Assembly: GCA_001897835.1 (NCBI GenBank)
Contig: MKUN01000031.1
Span: 1 to 64,000, forward strand
Reading direction: 5' to 3'
Length of the DNA: 64,000 bases
Source: Bacteroidetes bacterium 46-16
GTDB taxonomy: Bacteria; Bacteroidota; Bacteroidia; Chitinophagales; Chitinophagaceae
The notes under the pieces were generated by a model that saw nothing but the letters and a program-made list of their open reading frames with translations, ran no database searches and was not told the DNA's origin. The position numbers were made by a program, and so were the translations under genes. Shown piece after piece: positions 53,985 to 61,816 of the stretch; the first letter of the stretch is position 1; each line of letters opens with the position of its first letter.

Positions 53985-54021
53985 AACGCTTTGCAAGTGA
54001 ATAACTTGCAAAGCGTTTTTG
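53985..54021 (+). terminator. Rho-independent terminator
   Basis: AACGCTTTGCAAG (53985-53997) and CTTGCAAAGCGTT (54005-54017) form a perfect 13-bp stem with loop TGAATAA, followed by TTTGCTTT. It could end the candidate RNA on the plus strand; on the minus strand it sits about 40 bases past the integrase stop. Confidence 0.8.
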
Positions 54022-54060
54022 CTTTAAGGTACAACATAGGTAAAACATCAACTATTCGGC

Positions 54061-55290
54061 CTAATTAAAAATTTCCATTGCTTTATCCAGTTCACTATCT
54101 AAGATCTGAGCATACACTTCAGTGTGCTTGACTGATGCGTGCCCCATGAGTTTGGAAACATACTCAATCCGCATACCTTTTTGCAAAGCCCGTACGGCCC
54201 AGCTGTGCCGGGCTGAATGAAAAGAAATATGTTTAGACAAGCCTGCAAGAATTCTCAGCTTTTTCAAATCCTTATTGGTATAAGACGTCGCTGAAGATAT
54301 AGCATTATGGATTGTATGTCTGTCCGTTTCACAGGGGTCCAGATGGACTAGAGGGAAAATGAATGAATCCGGACATATTTGTATTCCACCACTTTTGTTC
54401 TGTGCCATATTCCTGTAATGGTTTAGAATTTCGCAAGCTTTAGGTGGTAACTTTATTCCCAGCGTTTCTTTATTCTTACGGATTTGAAAACATAGCCTAT
54501 CTCCGGAAACATTCCTCCAGCGCATCATCAGCAGGTCTGCAATACGAATGCCGCATGCATATGCACTGAAAAGATAGAGATTTCTATGGTGATTAAGTTG
54601 CGAGTCGACCGGTAGGGTGAGCTGTTCTATTTTTAATAATTCGTCATCTAGTAAAAATGTTCTTTGAGTTGGTTGCCCTTTTAATTTGATCTTATTGAAT
54701 GGATTTTTCTCGAAAGGCAATAGCCCCTCTGCAACAGCATCAACCAATAGTTTTCGTATGGCTTTCAGATTAGCATTGGCTGTATTCACATGGTTTTTAC
54801 AGTCTGTTAGAAGATATTGCTGAAAGTCTCTGATCAGCGTCACGTTGATGTCATCGAAATAAAGAGTGTCTCTTTTGTAGAATGAACGTAATTTGTTTAC
54901 CACGCATTTATATCTCCTGAGGGTTCCTATGGTGTATTCCTGGTCCATCATATCTTTCCTGTTTTTTACATACTCAAAAAAATCAGCAGGAGCCCGGCCT
55001 AATATTTTGTGCTTTATGTCATAAGAGGTGACAGAAATAGACTTAGTTTCTAATTCAAGTGCTATTCTTTCGGCCTCTGCTACCTTTGAAGAAATGTAGG
55101 CGTTGATTTGGGAAGCATTATGTGCTGTGGATTTCACTTTCCCGATTGTCTTATTCCAGTCCTCGGAGAGGACAGAAACGTCTAACGCTATGTATTTTGA
55201 TTTCCTATTTTTTGTAACGCGAAGGTAAACCGGTGTCTTACCTTCCAGGTTTGTTTTGTTAAAACGAGGAAAAGCTTTTACGGATGCCAT
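54061..55290 (-). CDS. Tyrosine site-specific integrase
   Basis: 409 residues. An N-terminal arm and SAM-like domain ('MASVKAFPRFNKTNLEGKTP', typical of Bacteroidota integrases), then the catalytic domain with 'SAYACGIRIADLLMMRW' (first Arg), 'ISFHSARHSWAVRAL' (His-x-x-Arg) and 'LMGHASVKHTEVYAQI' (nucleophilic Tyr). All catalytic residues look present. It should integrate or excise a genomic element; attachment sites are likely at 53.8-54.0 kb or just upstream of its start. The 280 bases upstream (55291-55570) hold no gene I can support. Confidence 0.92.
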   Translation of the reverse strand: MASVKAFPRFNKTNLEGKTPVYLRVTKNRKSKYIALDVSVLSEDWNKTIGKVKSTAHNASQINAYISSKVAEAERIALELETKSISVTSYDIKHKILGRAPADFFEYVKNRKDMMDQEYTIGTLRRYKCVVNKLRSFYKRDTLYFDDINVTLIRDFQQYLLTDCKNHVNTANANLKAIRKLLVDAVAEGLLPFEKNPFNKIKLKGQPTQRTFLLDDELLKIEQLTLPVDSQLNHHRNLYLFSAYACGIRIADLLMMRWRNVSGDRLCFQIRKNKETLGIKLPPKACEILNHYRNMAQNKSGGIQICPDSFIFPLVHLDPCETDRHTIHNAISSATSYTNKDLKKLRILAGLSKHISFHSARHSWAVRALQKGMRIEYVSKLMGHASVKHTEVYAQILDSELDKAMEIFN

Positions 55291-55570
55291 ATGTATTTTT
55301 TAAAGTAAAATACAATATTCAACTCCCAAGAGTATAGCCCTAAAATGTCCAGTTCATTTTTGCCTATGCACGATGCCAGCCGCTTTTTTATGGTAGTTAC
55401 CAAGAGACCATTTGTAAAAGCGGCACAGCTCTTTATCCATAAATACCCTCCCTATTGCTAATTTATGGGCTCATTTTCAGATAAACATGCTGCAGTTTCT
55501 TGAGTACATGGTTAGTCCCTGGATAAGAGTGTGGAAAATTCACGCAGACAGGTGTAGAGATTAGTACTTT

Positions 55571-55891
55571 TCAACTCTTACTTTGCTTAGAGAAAAATAG
55601 AGTGTCTGATTTTCTGAAATACGGTAAATGGATATGATTTCTATAAGCGGTATCTAAGTGTTTTTGTACATCCGCATTTCTGCATTTTAGCTTCATATCA
55701 ATTGAGTAATAGTCGCCACCCAAATCCTCCAACAGATGCTTAACGGTAATTGTTACTTTAGGGAAAGCCGAATTAATTCTCATTAATTGGTTCCATAATT
55801 CCCTGTTCATTTCCCTGCTTTTGTTGATATGCTCTTTAGGAATAAGCAATTCATTGAAATGGGTAATTTGCTTAAAAGGTTTTGGTATCAT
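55571..55891 (-). CDS. Hypothetical protein ending the CBASS-like operon
   Basis: 106 residues, starting 2 bases after the stop of the membrane nucleotidyltransferase gene, so it is part of the same operon. The sequence is mixed alpha/beta ('FPKVTITVKHLLEDLGGDYY', 'NHIHLPYFRKSD'), with no signal peptide or membrane span. I do not recognise a family. A partner or inhibitor of the upstream nucleotidyltransferase is possible from position only. Confidence 0.6.
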   Translation of the reverse strand: MIPKPFKQITHFNELLIPKEHINKSREMNRELWNQLMRINSAFPKVTITVKHLLEDLGGDYYSIDMKLKCRNADVQKHLDTAYRNHIHLPYFRKSDTLFFSKQSKS

Positions 55892-55893
55892 GT

Positions 55894-56949
55894 TTACCGA
55901 ATAATTTGAAGTATTGAATTAGGTTGATATTCGAAATCATCAATAACGTTGCCGCAGGCTAACACAATATCTTCTTTTTTACTCAAGGGGATATCGGTAA
56001 GTACATTGTTGGTGTTTTCGACGCCATGCAGTCTGATTGAGACGAGATTTTCTTCAATAAAGCACATTGTCATAATAATCTTCTCGGCAAACCCTGAAGG
56101 TATATGACCTTCATTTTCCTTATAAGCTTCTAAAATCAGATACTGTAACAAGTGCGAACTAATAGGTATATATGCCTTCTGTTTCCAATCTTTCAAAATG
56201 ACCAGTATTTTTTTCTGTGTTTCACTAAGCCTTATATTGCTCAGAAGTTGTACATCTGTTTTTGCTCTCGAAGGCGCCTCAAACATTCCCTTGTTTACAC
56301 ACATGTATCCCGAGTGATCATTTTTATACTCTTTTGAACATTGATAAGGCAAAATGTCAATCTTCATTTCTTCACCGTTTACATGGAATAATAGCCCGAC
56401 TGATTTTTTCTGCTTTCTAATATGTCTAATCCCGTTAATGCCATTAAATGTTTTTAAAAAAGTAAAAACTTCGTCCATCATTGCTGTAATCGACGTAAAT
56501 GTCTTTGGCTTAAAAGATAAACAGATGTCTATATCAAAAGTCTCTTTCAACGCTGTACCTTGTTCAGTTGAGCCAAAGCGATACGGAGTCAGTTTTAAAT
56601 CATCCTTAAATTCGTTCCTTAGGACTTCAATTAACCAATCACTTTTCTTTCGAAGAGCGTTGTATTGGTGGTCTTTTTTATCAAGCCGAATACTATTAAG
56701 ATGAGCATGTAACAAATATTCCAGATCAAGAGGCTCTTCTAATGAATTAACATGATCTGTAATGGCTCCTGTAGCTAAACCTATTCCACCTCCGATAGTT
56801 ACGCCTCCAATTAGCCACAGAAAAAACTCTTTCCAATCAAAGGGTTTATCCTTCTTACTGCCTGAATTTTGATCAATTACATTGATTATTGCGGCTAATA
56901 TGCCACCACCTATTGCACCGTTAATTGCGTATTTTTTTGCTTTAGTCAT
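55894..56949 (-). CDS. Membrane-anchored nucleotidyltransferase (second NTase)
   Basis: 351 residues. Two Gly-rich membrane segments at about 8-26 ('AINGAIGGGILAAIINVI') and 42-63 ('FFLWLIGGVTIGGGIG'), then a polymerase-beta/CD-NTase-like catalytic core: 'YRFGSTEQGTALKETFDIDI' with Gly-Ser near 126-127 and Asp 139 and 141, and a third Asp near 198 in 'EEMKIDILPYQ'. Then an all-helical region. The active site looks complete. It lies 2 bases after the DUF6602 gene. It could be a second signal synthase, an RNA or nucleotide-modifying effector, or a membrane effector, and it differs clearly from the first NTase in this operon. Confidence 0.75.
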   Translation of the reverse strand: MTKAKKYAINGAIGGGILAAIINVIDQNSGSKKDKPFDWKEFFLWLIGGVTIGGGIGLATGAITDHVNSLEEPLDLEYLLHAHLNSIRLDKKDHQYNALRKKSDWLIEVLRNEFKDDLKLTPYRFGSTEQGTALKETFDIDICLSFKPKTFTSITAMMDEVFTFLKTFNGINGIRHIRKQKKSVGLLFHVNGEEMKIDILPYQCSKEYKNDHSGYMCVNKGMFEAPSRAKTDVQLLSNIRLSETQKKILVILKDWKQKAYIPISSHLLQYLILEAYKENEGHIPSGFAEKIIMTMCFIEENLVSIRLHGVENTNNVLTDIPLSKKEDIVLACGNVIDDFEYQPNSILQIIR

Positions 56950-56951
56950 AG

Positions 56952-57782
56952 CTATATTTTTTCGTCAATTGTAAAACCTACTGCTTTAGAGTATGCATTT
57001 AAGTCAATAGCTGCAACTGTTCCTATTGATTGTTGTAAATAACGTGTCAATTGCAGAAAGAAGGTCACTAATGAATTTTCCTTTTTACTAAAGATTACAC
57101 TATCAAATTGTCGTTGAGTATAGTAGTCAAGAATTCTTTTGTCGAAATCTTTATTGGTAGTATCTTCTTCACCCTTAAAGTTTACATAGAAGCTGCCGTA
57201 GTCAACAGCGCATCCCATCTCTATTGATTGTAGTCCTTGTAACTTCTTTAGATGTCCTTCTATGGTATTATTACTGGAATGCGAGTATGTGTTTGTGCTT
57301 GCCAGAAATCCACCAACAATCTTTGTCAACGCACGAGCCGGTTGAGAGACGCCAGCATTGATAATTCCAACAGAAGTACGCTTCAATTTTCTGACACTCT
57401 CTATTTTTTTTCCAGCGTATTGAAAGAAGTTATCTTCATCAACTTTACCTTTAAAGTCAGGCTTTACTTCAAAAATGGCATATACACCTTCTGCCGGTAT
57501 ATAGAATATGCCATTTTGCTTAAATACGAAAGGCGTGTATTGTTGGTCATAAATAACCAAATCAATCTGGTGGCTTAGATCGCCATTGCTATCAATAACA
57601 ATGGCTTTATCCACGCAATATCTATTCGGCAGATATGATCTTAACCACTCTATCCAAACATTTTCCAACGAATCGCCTTTCGATCCTGAATGAAGAATAA
57701 ATTCTCTATTGGTGTTCAATTGCGCCACCATTTGATTTTGGAGACTCCCAAAAAGTTCACCAATATTAATCTTGTTGCTCAT
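56952..57782 (-). CDS. DUF6602 protein, nuclease-fold candidate
   Basis: The start at 57782 ('MSNKINIGELFGSLQNQMVA') is preferred over 57818, giving 276 residues and a 17-base overlap with the JAB gene. The pattern 'GDSLENVWIEWLRSYLPNRY', 'DLSHQIDLVIYDQQYTPFVF' and 'GVYAIFEVKPDFKGKVDEDN' fits DUF6602: Asp 74 and Glu 105-x-Lys 107 look like a PD-(D/E)xK nuclease core. DUF6602 has no established function that I know. In a CBASS-like operon it is a good candidate effector. Confidence 0.7.
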   Translation of the reverse strand: MSNKINIGELFGSLQNQMVAQLNTNREFILHSGSKGDSLENVWIEWLRSYLPNRYCVDKAIVIDSNGDLSHQIDLVIYDQQYTPFVFKQNGIFYIPAEGVYAIFEVKPDFKGKVDEDNFFQYAGKKIESVRKLKRTSVGIINAGVSQPARALTKIVGGFLASTNTYSHSSNNTIEGHLKKLQGLQSIEMGCAVDYGSFYVNFKGEEDTTNKDFDKRILDYYTQRQFDSVIFSKKENSLVTFFLQLTRYLQQSIGTVAAIDLNAYSKAVGFTIDEKI

Positions 57783-58239
57783 ATCGTATAAGTTGGTTTT
57801 GAAATTGTAAGTAAGCACCTAAAGTATAGGATGTACTATTAAGTCCTAAAATCAGTAACACAGGTGAAGCAATTGTGACGCCATTATCATTGGCAATTTG
57901 CAACATTGCTTGTTTATCTGTTGCGCTTGGAAAAGGAGCGCTATCGGGATGAGTATGCCATTCTCCTATATAAATCAGTCGAGGAGTTTGTTCATACAAT
58001 TCAGACAGCTTTTGGGCCAACCCTTCCTTACCTCGTTCGAATGCGTATCGTGATGATTTATGATTTTGAGGTAAAATAGTGTCTTCTACAATGCAAGCCT
58101 TCGAATCATCAGAATATCTGCCAACAAGTATCCCACCATATTCTTTTGGATAATGCTTCCTCCCCTCCAGAATAAGCTTTGAGACAACAGTCTCACTAAT
58201 CGATAGCGTAAGTCCTATTGTAGCACAGAAGAATTTCAA
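57766..58239 (-). CDS. cap3: JAB/MPN deconjugating peptidase (Cap3-like)
   Basis: 157 residues. JAMM/MPN+ motif: Glu 33 in 'KEYGGILVG' and 'YIGEWHTHPDSAPFPSATDK' with His 95, His 97 and Asp 108. In type II CBASS, Cap3 removes the Cap2-made conjugate from target proteins. It overlaps the E2-E1 gene by ATGA and the DUF6602 gene by 17 bases, so all three are translationally linked. Confidence 0.85.
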   Translation of the reverse strand: MKFFCATIGLTLSISETVVSKLILEGRKHYPKEYGGILVGRYSDDSKACIVEDTILPQNHKSSRYAFERGKEGLAQKLSELYEQTPRLIYIGEWHTHPDSAPFPSATDKQAMLQIANDNGVTIASPVLLILGLNSTSYTLGAYLQFQNQLIRYEQQD

Positions 58240-59879
58240 TACTGGTCCAATTTGATCGTGAAACCACCGGTATAGTCAGTGGACAAATGAAAGCTCCTCA
58301 ATGATTTCTCTAAAGTGACTGTATGGTTGATATGCTTTATAGCGTATTGCACAAGCGTATTAATATCGTTGTAAGATGCTCTGAATGTGGGATGCCAGCA
58401 TCCTATCGGATGGTATAAATGGTCATTCTCCTCTCTTAATTTCTCAAACGTTTGTTGTGTCCAGTTATATAGATCAGGATTTGCTGCACATACCAAGTCC
58501 TTGGCATGATTGGTTATTGAAAAGCTTAATACCTGGGGTGCCAGCTGTAAACTATCAAGGATGTATATCACATCGCTGTCTGCACTGCAATCAAGGATAA
58601 AATCGTACTCTTCCAGTGCCAATTTTATTTGCTCAGGCATATGGCCAATGAATGCTTTAACAGCATCCATAAATTCCGGCATAATAGATACCTTTACAAA
58701 TGGTGATATTTCAATGAGCTTCTTCTTAAGATCACTAACCTTGCTATTTAGGCCCGATATGAACTGATACTGCGATCGACAGACATTTTCCGGCTCTTTG
58801 ATATCATAGTCAATCAGGGAGATATCTTTACAGCCTCCACGGACGAATGTTTCGGATATTATACTACCTATTGCGCCAATTCCGATAATCAATATCTTCT
58901 TTTCAGTTATATCTGGATGTAATGCGCCTCGTCCGAAGAAATGATGATACGAACAGTTTTTTGTTTGTACCCATGAAACAGGCTTATCACATAACCTTCC
59001 GATAAAAGATCCGTTTTCCCCTTTTTCAGCATAGTTAGGAAAATTATTTACTTCGACGACAGCACATTGCCAGTGAACTTCACCTGAAGGAATATTATAG
59101 CCGACAAAAAACGGTACGGAAGTAATGCCCTTTTTCTTGTAGGAATTATTCTTCTTAATGCTATCTAGGAATTTCAGAAAATCCTGTGTTACGCTCCTTT
59201 CTAAATCAATCCAATTCTCAACAATAAATCTTCGATGGTGTACTGGAGCTTCTCCTACAAAAATGTAAACCCCTTCCTGATAAGGCAATTGTTGATATGG
59301 AGTACTCCACTTACAGTTCGCAAAATGTTTGTTTTGTATTTTGAACTGTTGAATAATGTAAGTATCAATAACCATTTTATTGTGCACTCCTTCTGCCATC
59401 AGTGCATACCTGGCCAAACCAAAGTCACCCTTTTTAAAAGCATAGTCTGTATCTGTAAAAAGATAGCATTGCTTCCGTTTGTTTACTGTGCTTTCCGAAA
59501 TCAGAATATGCTCGTAATGGTTGTCAATTTCCTTGCTAACATAATACTTAAGCATCCACTGCTTTAATGAAGAAACATCATAAAATATCTTGCTTCTTAA
59601 ATCTGCATTATGGGGAGTATGCACACATATGGACCCATCCCGATTTACATGGGGATAATCCAAAAGTTCCGGGTTCATGAAACGAATAGTTTCCATCTCG
59701 TGAAACTGAAATGGATAATGAGGCAATATTGTTACTCCGAAACTAAGGATCTTCGACTCAAGCGAAATAGAAATCGTGCCTTGGATCAGCCCATCTAGTA
59801 CTGCAAACGGTTCGATAATAGCAACACCCTCAAGTGCCTCAATACCTTCTGAAATGATAGCTATTTTGTCGCTGTTCAT
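58236..59879 (-). CDS. cap2: E2-E1 fusion conjugating enzyme (Cap2-like)
   Basis: Start at 59879 ('MNSDKIAIISEGIEALEG'), 547 residues, one base after the CD-NTase stop. The N-terminal E2-like domain carries 'PHVNRDGSICVHTPH' with the probable catalytic Cys near residue 85. The C-terminal E1/ThiF domain has 'KILIIGIGAIGSIISETF' near 331-348, 'LIDYDIKEPENVCRSQY', and 'HPIGCWHPTF' with the probable E1 Cys near 494. Cap2 enzymes attach the C-terminus of the CD-NTase to target proteins and prime the synthase. All functional parts appear present. Confidence 0.88.
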   Translation of the reverse strand: MNSDKIAIISEGIEALEGVAIIEPFAVLDGLIQGTISISLESKILSFGVTILPHYPFQFHEMETIRFMNPELLDYPHVNRDGSICVHTPHNADLRSKIFYDVSSLKQWMLKYYVSKEIDNHYEHILISESTVNKRKQCYLFTDTDYAFKKGDFGLARYALMAEGVHNKMVIDTYIIQQFKIQNKHFANCKWSTPYQQLPYQEGVYIFVGEAPVHHRRFIVENWIDLERSVTQDFLKFLDSIKKNNSYKKKGITSVPFFVGYNIPSGEVHWQCAVVEVNNFPNYAEKGENGSFIGRLCDKPVSWVQTKNCSYHHFFGRGALHPDITEKKILIIGIGAIGSIISETFVRGGCKDISLIDYDIKEPENVCRSQYQFISGLNSKVSDLKKKLIEISPFVKVSIMPEFMDAVKAFIGHMPEQIKLALEEYDFILDCSADSDVIYILDSLQLAPQVLSFSITNHAKDLVCAANPDLYNWTQQTFEKLREENDHLYHPIGCWHPTFRASYNDINTLVQYAIKHINHTVTLEKSLRSFHLSTDYTGGFTIKLDQY

Positions 59880-59880
59880 A

Positions 59881-60840
59881 CTATCCAAATCTGGTAGCAG
59901 GAGGCGCAGATACACCTTCTCTTTTTACATTGTATTTATTTTCTTCCATTTTATCTTCACATGGATGATCCGGGTTGACTTTAAAGTACAACTTGATGTT
60001 ATCGCTATTTTCTTCAATTCTTTCCAGCATGTATTTCATATCGTCGCTTAAGTCCGATTTTTCCACATCAGTAAGTGTATCGGCAACGTCATTGTTAGAG
60101 TTTCCCGGATCTGGGAGCGATATTGTTTTGACTTCATCACGGATAAATTCGAGAACAGCCTTGAGCTTGTCCCACAAGTCACCTGTAATGTCTTTCTTAT
60201 CAAATGCCTTGATAGTAATAAGTTCCAGAAAAAAGGACTTAGGTTTTTTACCATTTTGCACTTTCCATATCTTCAGCAGCTTTATATCATGCCTGACAGA
60301 TTCTTTTTCTGCATGATCTTTGACATTCGAAATCTGTGCTTTGGGATTTGTCTTTAATCGTTCACTACCCTCAGGTATTGTTCCCAACTGAGAATGAACA
60401 TATAAGTTGATGTTATTGTCATCCTTATATTGATCCTGATTCAACTCCCTTCCAGGTACCACATCTACTTTTACAACATGACCATCCTCATCTGCAAAAA
60501 ATTCTAATCCTATTGAAACTTTTTGCTTCTTTACAGTTGCCTCATCACTATATTTTTTGTGTAAAAAATCATGCACTGCATTATACATTTCCTTCAAAGT
60601 ATCAAATGCATCACGCTTATATGGAGCTACAAGATCAAAATCGAACTTTGTATTAATTGCTGTATGTTTTGCATAGGAGCCGGAATTGAATGGTTCATAC
60701 ATTTTGCTACCATATTCCTCCTTTAGAGCTGCCTTGATTTCATCCTTTTTAGTAATGTGCTTGTCAAGTAAAGCTTGCTCTTTTTGTATCTTGTGTGAAT
60801 CTAAAACACACTTCAGATGCTTAGTTTTATCAGTTGCCAT
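59881..60840 (-). CDS. CD-NTase (cGAS/DncV-like nucleotidyltransferase)
   Basis: 319 residues. The active site is 'PFNSGSYAKHTAINTKFDFD', with Gly-Ser 54-55 and Asp 67/69, and a third Asp at 126 in 'VVKVDVVPGRE'. This is the CD-NTase core that makes cyclic di- or trinucleotides in CBASS. The protein ends '...SAPPATRFG', a flexible tail with a C-terminal Gly, as expected for a Cap2 conjugation substrate. Product and clade cannot be set by eye. It precedes Cap2 by one base. Confidence 0.88.
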   Translation of the reverse strand: MATDKTKHLKCVLDSHKIQKEQALLDKHITKKDEIKAALKEEYGSKMYEPFNSGSYAKHTAINTKFDFDLVAPYKRDAFDTLKEMYNAVHDFLHKKYSDEATVKKQKVSIGLEFFADEDGHVVKVDVVPGRELNQDQYKDDNNINLYVHSQLGTIPEGSERLKTNPKAQISNVKDHAEKESVRHDIKLLKIWKVQNGKKPKSFFLELITIKAFDKKDITGDLWDKLKAVLEFIRDEVKTISLPDPGNSNNDVADTLTDVEKSDLSDDMKYMLERIEENSDNIKLYFKVNPDHPCEDKMEENKYNVKREGVSAPPATRFG

Positions 60841-60860
60841 TTTCTATAGTTTAAGAGTAA

Positions 60861-61094
60861 TTAATGTTTTTTGTCTTTTGGGGGCACAGGATCATTCCCA
60901 TATGAATCTTTATCGCGTATTTGCCCATTGGGACGATGAATGACAACTTCGCTTTTTTGATTCTGGGCAATCTGCCGGGCTATTTCAATTGCTTGCTGTT
61001 GATTATTTGTTACAACTGTAGCTTTCTGATTGCCTGCACCCTTTACTTGCCATCCATCCTGGTGTGGCGTAACATGCTGATTTTTCTTAGACAT
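60861..61094 (-). CDS. DUF2188 protein, first gene of the CBASS-like operon
   Basis: 77 residues. 'MSKKNQHVTPHQDGWQVKG', 'ATVVTNNQQQAIEIARQIAQ' and 'VVIHRPNGQIRDKDSYGNDP' match DUF2188, a small beta/alpha family of unknown function. It lies 20 bases before the CD-NTase on the same strand. It may be a regulator or a sensor; nothing in the sequence decides this. The 271 bases upstream to the next gene hold no clear promoter, though the operon start must lie there. Confidence 0.72.
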   Translation of the reverse strand: MSKKNQHVTPHQDGWQVKGAGNQKATVVTNNQQQAIEIARQIAQNQKSEVVIHRPNGQIRDKDSYGNDPVPPKDKKH

Positions 61095-61365
61095 AGTCTT
61101 TGTTTTTCTGTATGATTAAAATTTTCTTTGTCGTATTGGCCAATTGAGCGTAATAACCCTGATTTGTTGTGGCGGCTACCGAAATAGCAGACAAAACAAT
61201 TCACTAACGACCAATTGTCATTGTAATACCTCCAATAAATTTTGAGACTATTCTTGAGGACTTTTGCGCAGGAAAGGCTACTTTTGTTGTGCGAAAACAA
61301 TTAAAGTCTTGATAGAATTTTCTAAAATTCTTGAAAGCATGAATAGCTGGATATTCTGGCTATTT

Positions 61366-61809
61366 TTATTTTATGACTGACTCCCTTTTTAGTTCCATAA
61401 TAAATTCAATGTATTTTTCATCGTTAATTGTGCTTCTATAAAAATCCAAAAGTGTACAAATAGGTACAGAAAATAGGCTTGCAAACTGAGCGACAATTAC
61501 ATCTTCCGTATCCACTACTAACGTATAATTTCCACTCTTACAGAAATGCAGAAGTGCCAATAATGATCTTCCCGATGCGGGATATTTTTCATTATTGCTT
61601 TCTACGAAATCGTAAACACTATCATCCTGCTCTCTAATTTCCACAAGACCTTTTTGAGCAATACCTTCGATTTGTCTGTTGATGTGTGTGGAATAATCAC
61701 TTAATACTAATTGCGATATTGAAATGATAAAGCTTTTCTCAGCAATTAGTTTCAACAACTGCAATTTTTCCAGTAAAATGAAGTCCTGTAAATGGTAAAA
61801 TACAAACAT
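61366..61809 (-). CDS. PIN-like protein paired with Xre-ImmA
   Basis: 147 residues, in the same operon as the Xre-ImmA gene and 7 bases after its stop. The end, 'ASGRSLLALLHFCKSGNYTL' then 'VVDTEDVIVAQFASLF', has the Asp arrangement of a PIN-like RNase domain. Xre/ImmA-type (COG2856) genes are known to pair with PIN-like toxins. The Asp residues are partly conserved by eye, so toxin activity is a prediction. Confidence 0.65.
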   Translation of the reverse strand: MFVFYHLQDFILLEKLQLLKLIAEKSFIISISQLVLSDYSTHINRQIEGIAQKGLVEIREQDDSVYDFVESNNEKYPASGRSLLALLHFCKSGNYTLVVDTEDVIVAQFASLFSVPICTLLDFYRSTINDEKYIEFIMELKRESVIK

Positions 61810-61816
61810 GGCAGCA

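Larger units (their letters stand above)
53820..54021 (+). ncRNA. Candidate non-coding RNA next to integrase
   Basis: The stretch from the promoter at 53790-53819 to the terminator ending near 54020 is about 190-200 bases, with no ORF. It includes two GGTGCCC copies, an inverted TCAAAA/TTTTGA pair and a run of eleven C. It could be a small RNA, an integration-related RNA, or a truncated host gene left at the element boundary. It is not a tRNA or tmRNA by eye. Confidence 0.35.

Noticed and set aside
53820-54021. tRNA or tmRNA at the integrase junction
   Set aside because: No GGTTCGAATCC-type T-arm, no CCA end, and the hairpin is a simple terminator; not supported as either.
60861-61094. DUF2188 protein as a ubiquitin-like modifier for Cap2
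   Set aside because: Its C-terminus is Lys-Lys-His with no Gly; the CD-NTase tail ending in Gly is the better substrate.
61043-61300. 85-residue minus-strand ORF upstream of DUF2188
   Set aside because: Overlaps the DUF2188 start in another frame and has no recognisable features.
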